A stretch of 64,000 nt of DNA, taken from positions 1 to 64,000 of the forward strand of contig NZ_BDBF01000042.1 of the NCBI RefSeq assembly GCF_001612845.1, written 5' to 3'. Of the stretch, positions 1 through 9,011 are shown piece after piece. Origin of the DNA: Nocardia elegans NBRC 108235. Lineage in GTDB: Bacteria; Actinomycetota; Actinomycetes; Mycobacteriales; Mycobacteriaceae. Made by a program: the position numbers and the translations under genes. Below the pieces are notes generated by a model. That model was not told where the DNA came from. It saw only the letters and a program-made list of their open reading frames with translations, and did not search any database. Each line of letters starts with the position of its first letter. Within the stretch, counting starts at the first letter, position 1.

Positions 1-1110
1 TACACCAGCAACTTCCTGGTCGGCTGCACCGGCTACTACGACTACGACCAGGGCTTCCGCCCGCAGTTCCCCGGTGAGGAGAACTTCGGCGGGCAGATCG
101 TGCACCCCCAGCACTGGCCCGAGGACCTGGACTACCGCGGCAAGCGGGTCGTCGTCATCGGCTCCGGCGCCACCGCGATCACGCTGGTCCCGGCCATGAG
201 CGAGGACGCCGCGCACGTGACCATGCTGCAGCGTTCGCCCACCTACATCGCGCCGCTGCCCGCCGAGGACCCCGTCGCGGTCGGCATGAAGAAGGCCAAA
301 CTGCCCGCCGCGCTGGCCTACAAGACCGGCCGCGCCCGCAATATCGCCCTGCAGCGCGCCAGCTTCGCCCTCTCCCGCAGCAACCCCGCCCTGTCGCGGA
401 AACTGCTCCTGCAGGCCGTGCGGGTCGCCGTCGGGCCGAACGTGGACATGCGCCACTTCAGCCCCAGCTACAACCCGTGGGATCAGCGGCTGTGCATCGT
501 GCCCAACGGGGACCTGTTCAAGGTGCTGCGCAACGGACGCGCCTCCATCGTCACCGACCGGATCGCGACCTTCACCGAAACCGGCATCCGCCTGGAATCC
601 GGCGAGGAACTGCCGGCCGACATCGTGATCAGCGCGACCGGCCTCAACATCCAGATGCTCGGCGGCGCGGCGATCGACGTGGACGGCACCCCGATCGCCA
701 CCCGCGATCTGGTCGCCTACAAAGGTGCGCTGATGAGCGGGCTGCCCAACGCCATGATGATCATCGGCTACACCAACGCCTCCTGGACGTTGAAGGCCGA
801 TCTCGCCGCCGAATACTTCTGCCGCCTGCTCAATCACATGAAGGCCAAGGGGTATTCGACGTTCGTCGCCGAAGCCGAGGAAGCCGACCGGGCGCCGGAA
901 TCGATGATGGGCGGCGCGCTGACCTCCGGCTACATCGCCCGCGGCGACGCGGTCATGCCGCGCCAGGGCCGCCGCGGCCCGTGGAAGGTGATCAACAACT
1001 ACTACCGCGACCGCGCGCTGCTGCGCAAAGCCGACCTCGAAGACGGCATCCTGCGCTTCGGCACCCGTTCGGCGGCCGCTCGCCCGGTCGTCGAATCCCG
1101 TTCCGCCTGA
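1..1110 (+). CDS. Flavin-containing monooxygenase (FMO/Baeyer-Villiger type), 5' end missing
   Basis: The reading frame is open from base 1 to the TGA at 1108-1110, so the N-terminus with the FAD-binding Rossmann motif lies outside the window. What remains (369 codons) begins in the linker that follows the first FAD motif and contains the second dinucleotide-binding motif VVVIGSGATA, which in this family binds NADPH. A later stretch, VISATGL, matches the conserved ATG region of FMO-like enzymes. These enzymes insert one oxygen atom into a ketone, sulfide or amine using NADPH and O2. The substrate cannot be predicted. It converges on the hypX-like gene, with a strong hairpin between them. Confidence 0.85.
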   Translation, partial: YTSNFLVGCTGYYDYDQGFRPQFPGEENFGGQIVHPQHWPEDLDYRGKRVVVIGSGATAITLVPAMSEDAAHVTMLQRSPTYIAPLPAEDPVAVGMKKAKLPAALAYKTGRARNIALQRASFALSRSNPALSRKLLLQAVRVAVGPNVDMRHFSPSYNPWDQRLCIVPNGDLFKVLRNGRASIVTDRIATFTETGIRLESGEELPADIVISATGLNIQMLGGAAIDVDGTPIATRDLVAYKGALMSGLPNAMMIIGYTNASWTLKADLAAEYFCRLLNHMKAKGYSTFVAEAEEADRAPESMMGGALTSGYIARGDAVMPRQGRRGPWKVINNYYRDRALLRKADLEDGILRFGTRSAAARPVVESRSA

Positions 1111-1128
1111 ACATCTTCGCGCGGAACT

Positions 1129-1166
1129 CCGTCCGGTCGCGGCAGCGCACGGCCACGACCGGACGG
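1129..1166. terminator. Hairpin between convergent genes (candidate bidirectional terminator)
   Basis: Arms CCGTCCGGTCG (1129-1139) and CGACCGGACGG (1156-1166) are perfectly complementary over 11 bp with a 16-nt loop. It lies between the stop codons of two convergent genes. No U-run follows on either strand, which is common for actinobacterial terminators. Confidence 0.6.
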
Positions 1167-1175
1167 CCCGGGACC

Positions 1176-2870
1176 TCAGCCCAGCAGATGCGCCGGCGTC
1201 GCCAGCGGTTTGGTGTTGGCGACGAATTCGCGCCGCAACCGGTGATAGGACTCGCCGTCGCCGAAGAAGTTGCGATGCATATGCGCCAGTTCCTCGGCCC
1301 GATACCGCGCCAGCGGCCGCACCGCCTCGTCGGCCGCGCGGCGCTGCTTCTTCGCCAGCAGTAGATTCTGCAGTTCCGGTGCGGCCGCTAGGGTTTCGGC
1401 CTCGCGCCGAACCTGTGCCCGGAACTGCTCGGTGGAGCCTTCGAACACCTTGTCCACCAAGCCCACTCGCGCCGCGGCCCGCGCGCCGACCGGCAGGGTC
1501 CGGCTGGTCAGCTGCTCCGCCATCTCAGTGCCCACCCGTTGCGGCAAGGTGTAGGTCCAATACTCCGAACCGTGCAGGCCCATCAGCCGGTAGTGCGGAT
1601 TGAGCACCACCGATTCCCGGCACCACACGTGGTCGGCGGCCAGGGCCAGCATCACCCCACCGGCGGCGGCATTGCCCGACAGCGCCGCGATCACCAATTT
1701 GTCGGTGGTGGTGAGAATCGCCTCCACCACATCGTCGATCGCGTTGATATTGCGCCACGACTCCTCGGCCGGATCGGCGGCCGCCTCGATCACGTTGAGA
1801 TGGATGCCGTTGGAGAAGAAGTCGCGCCGCGGCCCCAGCACCAGCACATCCACCGGTCGATCGCAGGCCTCGCGGTACGCGGTCAGCAGCCGCCGGCACT
1901 GCCGGGTGTCCATCGCCCCACCGGGATAGGCGAATTCGAGATATCCCACGCCGGCGTCCTCGTGGTAGCGCAGCTCCGACCAGGTGTCGCGCCCCGACGC
2001 CTCGGCGGGGGAGACCGGCACCTCGGGGACTGCGGCGGGCAGATCGGCGCCCAGCGCGTCGGTGGCCGGCATCTTGAACGTCACCGGTCCGCCCGGCACG
2101 CGGCGCGGGCGCAGCTGTGGCAACCACACCGCACCGTCGACGGTGGCCCGGCAGATCGCGCCGTCGCGGGTGGCTATCACCGCGCCCGGTTCGCCACGCA
2201 GCCGGTCCTCGTAATGGCCACCGTGGACGAAGTATTCGCGGCCGAACAGTTCGTCCAGCACACCCGGCTGGGAATCGGCCGCGCGCAGTGTGCGGATCAC
2301 CGTGGCGGTATCGGCGGTGGCCCAATCGATGCGGCGCACCTGCTGGGTGAGGAACGGCCGCAGCCGGCCGGTGACGTCGGGGCGGTCGTAATCCAGCGGT
2401 TCGGGCACGTAGTCGCCGGATGCGAAGCGGCGCACCGCGGTCAGCACCGCCTCGACCGCCGCGTCGGACACCTCGTTGCGATACAGCTCGCTCTTGCCGC
2501 ACGGCGCCACATCGAAACCCACCGACGCCCAGATCGGACCGGCGTCCATCTCCGCCACCGCCTGCAGCACCGTCACACCCCAGCGGGTCGCACCCTCGGT
2601 GATAGCCCAGTCCAGCGACGACGGCCCCCGATCGCCCATCGGTCCCGGATGCACGATGAACACCGGATGTTCGGTCCACACATCCTCGGGAATCGCCGTG
2701 GTGAGCATCGGCGCCAGAATCAGATCCGGCCGGAAGCGGGCGACCCGGGCACGGAGTAGATCGTCGCCGAGAGCCAACTCGACGCCGACCTCGTGATCGC
2801 GTTCCCGCAATTCGGCATGCACTCGCTGGGTGAGACTGTTGAATGCGCTGGCGACCAACAGGATGCGCAC
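1176..2870 (-). CDS. hypX: HypX/HoxX-like protein: formyltransferase domain fused to enoyl-CoA hydratase-like domain
   Basis: The 564-aa protein has the two-part build of HypX. An N-terminal formyl-THF transferase-like half (about residues 1-270) carries the HPGPMGDRGPSSLDWAI signature. A C-terminal crotonase-fold half (about 300-564) contains the stretches NPHYRLMGL and GSEYWTYTLPQRVG, which are highly characteristic of HypX. In studied bacteria HypX converts the formyl group of N10-formyl-THF to the CO ligand of NiFe hydrogenase under aerobic conditions. I chose the GTG at 2870 because GGAGG lies 8 nt upstream and the protein then begins VRILLVASAFNSLTQ, as in other family members; an in-frame ATG at 2921 has no such support. 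No hydrogenase or other hyp gene is in the window, so a role outside hydrogenase maturation is possible. Confidence 0.85.
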   Translation of the reverse strand: MRILLVASAFNSLTQRVHAELRERDHEVGVELALGDDLLRARVARFRPDLILAPMLTTAIPEDVWTEHPVFIVHPGPMGDRGPSSLDWAITEGATRWGVTVLQAVAEMDAGPIWASVGFDVAPCGKSELYRNEVSDAAVEAVLTAVRRFASGDYVPEPLDYDRPDVTGRLRPFLTQQVRRIDWATADTATVIRTLRAADSQPGVLDELFGREYFVHGGHYEDRLRGEPGAVIATRDGAICRATVDGAVWLPQLRPRRVPGGPVTFKMPATDALGADLPAAVPEVPVSPAEASGRDTWSELRYHEDAGVGYLEFAYPGGAMDTRQCRRLLTAYREACDRPVDVLVLGPRRDFFSNGIHLNVIEAAADPAEESWRNINAIDDVVEAILTTTDKLVIAALSGNAAAGGVMLALAADHVWCRESVVLNPHYRLMGLHGSEYWTYTLPQRVGTEMAEQLTSRTLPVGARAAARVGLVDKVFEGSTEQFRAQVRREAETLAAAPELQNLLLAKKQRRAADEAVRPLARYRAEELAHMHRNFFGDGESYHRLRREFVANTKPLATPAHLLG

Positions 2871-2975
2871 GAGCTGTCCTCCATCAGGGTGTTTCGTCGG
2901 TCCGTGACCGGACCGCAACATTTGCCCCTCTGAAACTAGCCCCAGTGCCGCGCGCCCGCATACCGGGCGGTGCGA

Positions 2976-4328
2976 TCAGTGCGGCACGGTCACCGGATCG
3001 GCACAGCTGCCCGGAATGTCGACCAGCGAACAGGCCACCGGCCCGCGCGTGGGACGGTAGTCCGCGGAAACACCCCCGGCCCGAGTAATCGCGCGGTAGG
3101 CGTCCACGGCGTCGGTGGGGCGGCGGGTCAGCGAGGGGTCGGTCAGCACGTCGACGGTGTACAAGCCGAAGCGCGGTGTGTAGCTGCCCCACTCGTAGTT
3201 GTCGGTGATCGACCAGTAGTTGTAGCCCATCACGTCGATGCCGTCGGCCTTGGCGCGCTGGAGCCAGTACGCGGTGTCGCGCAGATCGTCGCCGCGGGTG
3301 TAACCGTCGGGGCGGGGCGCGCCGTTCTCGGTCGGCATGCCGTTCTCCACCACGTACAGCGGCTTACCGGGGAATCGACGCGAATAGTATTCCAGCGCAT
3401 AGTAGATCCCCTCGGGCTGCAGCGGCATCTTCCACAGCTGCTCGAGGTCGCCCGGCGACAGCCGGGCCAGGTCCTGCGGGGTGTGCCCGTAGTAGTAATC
3501 GATGCCGACATAGTCGAGTTTCGCGGCGATGGCATCGATCATCGGGCCGTTGACCACCGGCTCCGCGGTGCCGACGATGTAGGCGAGGTTGCTGGTCACC
3601 ATGGCGCCCGGCTGCATCCGGTGGATGTCGTCGTAGATGGTGTTGTGCGCCTGGATCAGTCGCTGCTGCATCGCCGGGACGTCCGCCGGCGACAATCCGC
3701 CGTTGCGGGTTTCGTTGACGATGTACATTGCCGGCTCGTTGAACGTGACCCACAGCGGATTGCGAGAGGCGTAGCGCTGCACCACCGTTCGCGCGTTGGC
3801 CAGCCAGTCGTCGAGCATCGCCGGATGCGCCCAGCCGCCGCGGTCGGCGGCCCAGCCGGGATACACCCAGTGGTCCAGGGTCAGCATCGGGCGGATGCCG
3901 TGCGCGGCCATCGTGTCGAGAACGCTGTCGTAGAAGGCGAATCCGGCCGCGTCCCATTCGCCGGGCCGCGGCTGCACCCGTGCCCATTCGACGCTGATGC
4001 GGTAGACCCCGACGCCGAGGCCGGCGGCCAATCCGATATCGGAGCGATAGCCGGTGAAGAAGTCGACCGCATCGTGGTAGCGGTCGAAGTCGGGATGCGA
4101 GGCCACGTACCGGAGCCAGTTGCTGTCGGGCGCATGGCCTTCGCACTGGAATCCGGCGCTGGCCACACCCCACAGGAAGTCACCGCCCAGATTCGGCACG
4201 GTGGCCGGCGCGGCGGGACGGGCCCGGGCGAAGGCGGCGGGACCGGCCACGGCGGCGGGACCGGCCACGGCGGCGGCGGTCCCGGCGGCGAGCAGACCGA
4301 AAGCCTCGCGGCGACTGACGTTGCGCAT
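2976..4328 (-). CDS. Secreted family 1 glycoside hydrolase (beta-glucosidase-like), Tat signal
   Basis: A 450-aa GH1 protein. The N-terminus MRNVSRREAFGLLAAG is a twin-arginine signal followed by an alanine-rich hydrophobic stretch, predicting Tat export. The mature part begins near GGDFLWGVASAGFQCEG. The acid/base glutamate is Glu198 in TFNEP and the nucleophile is Glu328 in YVVENG, so both catalytic residues are present. The ATG at 4328 is preceded by GAGGAG 5 nt upstream; an ATG 27 nt further upstream lacks a ribosome-binding site. GH1 enzymes hydrolyse beta-glycosides such as plant glucosides, and export suggests action on environmental substrates. It is divergent from the molybdoenzyme gene 165 bp away. 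Confidence 0.88.
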   Translation of the reverse strand: MRNVSRREAFGLLAAGTAAAVAGPAAVAGPAAFARARPAAPATVPNLGGDFLWGVASAGFQCEGHAPDSNWLRYVASHPDFDRYHDAVDFFTGYRSDIGLAAGLGVGVYRISVEWARVQPRPGEWDAAGFAFYDSVLDTMAAHGIRPMLTLDHWVYPGWAADRGGWAHPAMLDDWLANARTVVQRYASRNPLWVTFNEPAMYIVNETRNGGLSPADVPAMQQRLIQAHNTIYDDIHRMQPGAMVTSNLAYIVGTAEPVVNGPMIDAIAAKLDYVGIDYYYGHTPQDLARLSPGDLEQLWKMPLQPEGIYYALEYYSRRFPGKPLYVVENGMPTENGAPRPDGYTRGDDLRDTAYWLQRAKADGIDVMGYNYWSITDNYEWGSYTPRFGLYTVDVLTDPSLTRRPTDAVDAYRAITRAGGVSADYRPTRGPVACSLVDIPGSCADPVTVPH

Positions 4329-4493
4329 CGAACTCCTCGGTATCCGGTGGGGCACGCTCCGGCAACGGTAACCCGGTCACCATTCGCGTACGGCCGGTTG
4401 CGGCGCAGTCATTCTCACCCGCAATTGGGCAAGTGTCCAGATGTTGCGGAATTCGGTCGAACACTGTCGGTGCGCGCGGCTAGGGTGGCGGCC

Positions 4494-6800
4494 ATGGCCA
4501 CGCACATGACGCATTGGGGAGCGTTCGACGCCGTCAGCGACGGCGAACGGCTGACCGACGTACGGCCCTGGCCCGGCGATCCCGAGCCCACCCCGCTGAT
4601 CGGCAATGTGGCTTCGGCGCACCATCACCCAACCCGCATCGACCAGCCCTACGTCCGGAAATCATGGCTCGAACACGGACCGGGAGCCTCCGGCCGCGGC
4701 GGCGATTCCTATGTCCCGGTGAGCTGGGACCGCGCACTCGATCTGCTCAGCGGCGAATTGCGCCGGGTCTACACCGAATTCGGCCCCGAAGCCGTCTACG
4801 GCGGTTCCTACGGCTGGGCCAGCGCGGGACGATTCCATCACGCCCAGAGCCAGTTGCACCGGTTCCTGAACTGCCTGGGTGGCTACGTCCGTCACGTCAA
4901 CAGCTACAGCCTGGGCACCTCCACGGTACTGCTGCCCTATGTGCTGGGACCGCTGTTCACCCTGCTGGGACGTTTCACCGCCAAATCGGTGATCGCCGAA
5001 CACACCGAACTGGTGGTCGCGTTCGGTGGTATCTCACCGAAAAACGCCGCGGTCAATCCGGGCGGCGTGTCCCGCCACCACACTCGCGACTGGATCGAGC
5101 GAGCCCGGCGGCGCGGCTGCCGGTTCGTCACCGTCGCCCCGCTGCGCGACGACACCGCCGAGGTCGCGGAGGCGGAGTGGATCACCCCGCGCCCGGGCAC
5201 CGACGCCGCGCTGATGCTCGCGCTGGCCCAGGTTCTCGACGCCGACGGCTTGGCCGACACCGCATTCCTGAACTCCCACGCCGTCGGCTACGAACAGTTC
5301 GCACACTATCTACGCGGCACGTTCGACGGGGTGGTGAAGGATCCCGCGTGGGCGGCCGCGATCACCGGGGTGCCGGCCGAACGCATCCAGGCGCTGGCAC
5401 ACGAGATGGCCGCGGCGCGCACGCTCGTCACGGTGAGCTGGTCGCTGCAGCGCGCGCAGTACGGGGAGCAACCGACGTGGCTGGGCGTGGTGCTGGCCGC
5501 CATGCTGGGTCAGATCGGATTGCCCGGCGGCGGTTTCGGACACGGCTACGGATCCTCGGCGAGCGTCGGCGAACCCACCCGCACCCTGCCGCTGCCGCGA
5601 CTTCCCCAGGGCGCCAACCCGATCGACCGATTCATCCCCGTCGCGCGCATCGCCGATATGCTGCTCGCACCCGGCACCCCGTTCCGATACGACGGACGTG
5701 AGCTGCGCTATCCCGATATCCGCCTGGTCTATTGGGCCGGTGGCAACCCCTTCCATCACCATCAGGACCTGGCGCGCCTGCGCCGCGCGTTCGACCGGCC
5801 CGACACCATCGTCGTCCACGACTCGTTCTGGACCGCCACCGCCCGCCACGCCGATATCGTGCTGCCGGCCACCATGACCATCGAACGCGACGACTACGGC
5901 ACCGGCGACAACGACGGCGTCCTGTTCCCGATGCCGGCCCTCACCCGCCCGTACGGACAAGCTCGCGACGACTACGACATCCTCACCGAATTGTCCGAAA
6001 GACTCGGCACCGGTAAGGAATTCACCGAGGGACGCACAACAGGCGAATGGCTGCGGCACCTGTACGAGCAATGGTTGTCCGACCTCGGCGAACGAGGACG
6101 CGGCTTCCCGGACTTCGACCGGTTCTGGGCCGGTTCCGGTCTCGACCTGCCCGTCGCCGACCCACCGCAGGTGGTGTTCGCGGATTTCCGCGCCGACCCC
6201 GGCACGCATCCGCTACCGACACCCTCCGGTCGCATCGAGATCTTCTCCGAAACCATCGCCGGGTACGGCTACCCCGACTGCCCCGGCCATCCGGTATGGC
6301 TCGAACCCGATGAATGGCTGGGCAGCGCTGCGGCACAACACTTTCCGCTTCAACTGGTCGCCAACCAGCCGCGCACCAAACTGCACAGCCAGCTCGACGT
6401 CGGCGCCCACAGCCGATCGGTGAAGATCCGCGACCGCGAACCGGTGCGCCTGCATCCAACGGAGGCCCACTCCCGCGGACTGGCCGACGGCGATATCGTG
6501 CGTCTGTACAACGACCGCGGCTCCTGCCTGGCCGGACTCGTCGTCGACGACGCCGTCGCGCCGGGTATCGCGCAACTGTCCACCGGCGCGTGGTACGACC
6601 CGGATCCCGCCGATCCGTCGTTCTGCCGGCACGGCAACCCGAACGTGCTCACCGCCGACCGCCCCTCCTCCACGCTGAGCCAGGGCAGTACGGGACAACT
6701 GGCGCTCGTGCAGATCGAGGCCTATCACGGCGCGGTTCCGGAGCTGACGGTACTCACCCCACCGCGGATCGTTTCGGACTCATCGGACGTTCGCTCGTAA
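4494..6800 (+). CDS. bisC: Molybdopterin oxidoreductase, biotin/TMAO/DMSO sulfoxide reductase type (BisC-like)
   Basis: A 768-aa protein of the DMSO reductase superfamily. The start MTHWGAF is typical of BisC/TorZ proteins. The region NSYSLGTSTVLLPYVLG (about 136-151) corresponds to the loop that supplies the Mo-ligating serine, probably Ser139. The N-terminus has no Tat signal and no 4Fe-4S cysteine motif, as in cytoplasmic BisC, so it probably acts in the cytosol on biotin sulfoxide, methionine sulfoxide or a similar S-oxide or N-oxide using bis-MGD. The ATG at 4494 was chosen; ATG 4506 is possible. The frame is open for over 1 kb upstream, but that part lies antisense to the GH1 gene and looks like nothing known. 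Confidence 0.85.
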   Translation: MATHMTHWGAFDAVSDGERLTDVRPWPGDPEPTPLIGNVASAHHHPTRIDQPYVRKSWLEHGPGASGRGGDSYVPVSWDRALDLLSGELRRVYTEFGPEAVYGGSYGWASAGRFHHAQSQLHRFLNCLGGYVRHVNSYSLGTSTVLLPYVLGPLFTLLGRFTAKSVIAEHTELVVAFGGISPKNAAVNPGGVSRHHTRDWIERARRRGCRFVTVAPLRDDTAEVAEAEWITPRPGTDAALMLALAQVLDADGLADTAFLNSHAVGYEQFAHYLRGTFDGVVKDPAWAAAITGVPAERIQALAHEMAAARTLVTVSWSLQRAQYGEQPTWLGVVLAAMLGQIGLPGGGFGHGYGSSASVGEPTRTLPLPRLPQGANPIDRFIPVARIADMLLAPGTPFRYDGRELRYPDIRLVYWAGGNPFHHHQDLARLRRAFDRPDTIVVHDSFWTATARHADIVLPATMTIERDDYGTGDNDGVLFPMPALTRPYGQARDDYDILTELSERLGTGKEFTEGRTTGEWLRHLYEQWLSDLGERGRGFPDFDRFWAGSGLDLPVADPPQVVFADFRADPGTHPLPTPSGRIEIFSETIAGYGYPDCPGHPVWLEPDEWLGSAAAQHFPLQLVANQPRTKLHSQLDVGAHSRSVKIRDREPVRLHPTEAHSRGLADGDIVRLYNDRGSCLAGLVVDDAVAPGIAQLSTGAWYDPDPADPSFCRHGNPNVLTADRPSSTLSQGSTGQLALVQIEAYHGAVPELTVLTPPRIVSDSSDVRS

Positions 6801-6806
6801 TCGTCT

Positions 6807-6826
6807 GCCGGACAACCACGTCCGGC
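6807..6826. terminator. Hairpin between convergent bisC and lysE-type genes
   Basis: GCCGGAC (6807-6813) and GTCCGGC (6820-6826) pair perfectly around a 6-nt loop, 6 nt after the bisC stop codon and 36 nt beyond the stop of the opposing transporter gene. There is no T-run. Likely a shared terminator. Confidence 0.5.
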
Positions 6827-6861
6827 GGCTCCGGCGCACGCCCATGTGCCGGGCTCCGGCC

Positions 6862-7506
6862 TCAGTCTTTCCGGCCGGTCAACGCCAAGCTGGTACCGAG
6901 TCCGATCATCATGAGTCCGCCGGCACCTCCGACGGCGGCCAGTCGTCGGGGTGAGCGCGCGAACCAGGCGCGCGCTGTCCCGGCGGTCAGTGCCCATGCG
7001 GAGTCGAAGATCAACCCGAACACCGGGATACACATGCCGAGTATCAGCATCTGCACCGGAACCCAGCCGTTTTCCGGGGTGACGAATTGCGGCAGCAGCG
7101 CAGCGAGGAAGACCACGGACTTCGGGTTGGCGAATCCGACGATCAGCCCGTCGCGCAGCATGGTGAGCGGGCCACGCCGGAGTGCGGTCACCTCAGCGGT
7201 GAAGGTGTCGGCCAGCCGGGCTCGATGGCGAATCGCCTGGAGCCCCAGATAGATCAGGTAGGTCGCGCCCAGGACTTTGACGGCGGTGAACACGGTGGCC
7301 GACGCCGCGACCACCGTCCCGAGCCCGAACGCGACCGCGGCAACCTGCAGGCACACACCGAGCGCGTTGCCGGCCACGGTGAACAGTGCTTCCCGCCGCC
7401 CGACCGTGATCGCACGGGTGATCGCGAACAGGACACTCGGCCCGGGAATGACGACGAGCAGTGCGGCCAATCCGGCGAATTCGAGCAGATGATCACGCGC
7501 CACCAC
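6862..7506 (-). CDS. LysE/RhtB family amino-acid exporter
   Basis: A 214-aa hydrophobic protein with about six membrane segments. The motif GLAALLVVIPGPSVLF near residues 12-27 is the LysE/RhtB N-terminal signature, and GFANPKSVVFLAALLPQFV (about 124-142) is the second conserved block. Members export amino acids or small metabolites by proton antiport; the substrate is unknown here. It starts with GTG at 7506, or GTG 7503 directly after; no strong ribosome-binding site separates the two. Its stop is 9 bp from the stop-distal neighbour region of the phosphoesterase gene, which is transcribed in the same direction, so co-transcription is possible. Confidence 0.85.
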   Translation of the reverse strand: MVARDHLLEFAGLAALLVVIPGPSVLFAITRAITVGRREALFTVAGNALGVCLQVAAVAFGLGTVVAASATVFTAVKVLGATYLIYLGLQAIRHRARLADTFTAEVTALRRGPLTMLRDGLIVGFANPKSVVFLAALLPQFVTPENGWVPVQMLILGMCIPVFGLIFDSAWALTAGTARAWFARSPRRLAAVGGAGGLMMIGLGTSLALTGRKD

Positions 7507-7515
7507 AGGACGACC

Positions 7516-8151
7516 CTAACGATCGGCGAACCGGCCCGGCCACCGGACTTCCGACTCCTTCTCGGTTCCCGCAATGACTCGGCGCACCCACTCCAACGGT
7601 ACCGGCGCCAGCTCGTGGGCGTCGAGACCGACGTGAATCATGTGGCCGCGGATCCGCACCGAACTGTGCGTGTGGCCGTGCAGCAGCCAGCGACCGGCAT
7701 TGTCACCGGTCGCGGGCAGCCGCCACTCCTCGAACCGGTTCTCGGCGGTATGGTCCCCGTCCGCGGCGCCGTGAAAGGGAAAGTGCGACAACAGCACCCG
7801 GTGGCCGTCGATCCTGCGCACCGCGGACTGCTGCACCGAGGCGAACACTTCCGAATAGATCCGCTGCCAGTGATGCGCCCGGCTGCGCATCGGATGGCAG
7901 CCGTCGTGGTTGCCGGCCACCAGATGCTTCACCCCCGGCCGCCGCGACATCCACTCGAGTGCGGTCGTCTGTGCCTTCGTGCCACCGACCGAGATGTCGC
8001 CGAGCACCCAGACCTGATCCTCGACGCCGACCCTGCTGTCCCACCGCTCGGCCAACTCGGCATCGTGCGCCTCGGGTGTGTCGAACCCCCGGAGGCTCGA
8101 CACCAGCCGATGTCCCACGTGCGGGTCGGCGAGGAACCACACCTCGCTCAT
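7516..8151 (-). CDS. Metallophosphoesterase (calcineurin-like)
   Basis: A 211-aa calcineurin-like phosphoesterase. All metal-binding motifs are visible in order: FLADPHVGH, VLGDISVGG, GNHDG, SHFPFHG and LHGHTHS. The ATG at 8151 is preceded by AGGAGA and overlaps the upstream nucleotidyltransferase stop as ATGA, so translation of the two is coupled. The size and motifs fit the small single-domain phosphoesterases (COG4186-like). The pairing suggests it works with the nucleotidyltransferase, perhaps removing a phosphate or nucleotide group from the same target. The substrate is not evident. Confidence 0.87.
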   Translation of the reverse strand: MSEVWFLADPHVGHRLVSSLRGFDTPEAHDAELAERWDSRVGVEDQVWVLGDISVGGTKAQTTALEWMSRRPGVKHLVAGNHDGCHPMRSRAHHWQRIYSEVFASVQQSAVRRIDGHRVLLSHFPFHGAADGDHTAENRFEEWRLPATGDNAGRWLLHGHTHSSVRIRGHMIHVGLDAHELAPVPLEWVRRVIAGTEKESEVRWPGRFADR

Positions 8152-8825
8152 GAAGTCTCCTCGTTCAGATAGGCACGCCGGATCCGTTGCAGCAGCGACT
8201 CGATCGGCGCTTCGTCGGGCTCCTCCCGCAGGGCCGAGGTCGCCTCGGCGAATGCCGCCTCGTACTCGGCGAGCACCGCCCGCACCGGAGTCGCCCCCTC
8301 GGCCGCGGCCCGCTGCCCGAACTCGAGGTAGCGCTCCGGATCCGGCACCCGGATCGGCAGGTAGCCGGTGGTGTAGAGATGATGTCCCTGCCACAGCAGC
8401 CGCAACGTGTGGCGGGCTTGTTTGGCGCGCCGATCCGGCGACGGATGCGGGCGCTGTTCCAGATCACGCAGCTGCGCGGCGGCATACCCGACATACGCCC
8501 GGCGGACCCGCCTCGCCGACGCGAAACATCCACGCAGCGAGACGAGTTCCCGCCCGAAAGCCGTTGTGACCGTGTAGGTGTCGAGCCACAGCAATTCGTA
8601 GGCCGTCGGATTGCACGACAGCATCAGGGCCATCGCCTTACCGATTTCGTGGTAGACGGCGTCGTCGCCACCGCGGCCGGTGCGGCTGGCTCGCGCCGGC
8701 GGATGCAAACCCAGCAACGCACTCGTCGGTTCCGCGTATACCCCGGCATAGTCGGTATCGCTCGTCTCCGTTGCCAAGCCGTACGCCTGCGACCCGACGA
8801 CGCCCTCCAACAGCAGATTCTTCAC
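8148..8825 (-). CDS. RlaP/COG3541-type nucleotidyltransferase (Pol beta superfamily)
   Basis: A 225-aa protein starting VKNLLLEGVVGSQAYGLATE. The G11-S12 motif followed by D23-x-D25 (SDTDYAGVY) is the Pol beta-type nucleotidyltransferase active site in the arrangement of the RlaP/YcgL-like family (PF10127). The remainder is helical with no second catalytic domain. The GTG at 8825, with GGGGGTGGG just upstream, gives the family-typical start; a longer open frame reaches 8963 without similarity. RlaP proteins in other bacteria often sit beside RNA-repair genes. Here the partner is a metallophosphoesterase overlapping by 4 nt. Function is inferred only from family and context. Confidence 0.8.
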   Translation of the reverse strand: MKNLLLEGVVGSQAYGLATETSDTDYAGVYAEPTSALLGLHPPARASRTGRGGDDAVYHEIGKAMALMLSCNPTAYELLWLDTYTVTTAFGRELVSLRGCFASARRVRRAYVGYAAAQLRDLEQRPHPSPDRRAKQARHTLRLLWQGHHLYTTGYLPIRVPDPERYLEFGQRAAAEGATPVRAVLAEYEAAFAEATSALREEPDEAPIESLLQRIRRAYLNEETS

Positions 8826-9011
8826 CTGCCCACCCCCGTCCGTACGCCCTGTCGCCCGCTGCGACCAAGCCGCGCCCCGAAGCGCACCGGCACCATCACC
8901 GGAGAGGCAACGATAGTGCGGGCGAACGGCCACGCGCACATCAATTTCCGGCCGCGCAGCCACTCACACCTGCGCACGGCGCCGACGCACTGGTCCGACT
9001 CAGCGCCCGCA

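Noticed and set aside
2970..4493. Very long N-terminal extension of the bisC frame
   Set aside because: The frame is open but runs antisense to the GH1 gene, encodes low-complexity Arg/Gly/His-rich sequence and matches nothing; the family start is at 4494.
8148..8963. Nucleotidyltransferase starting at 8963
   Set aside because: The extra N-terminal residues are unlike the family; GTG 8825 with a purine-rich site in front gives the expected start.
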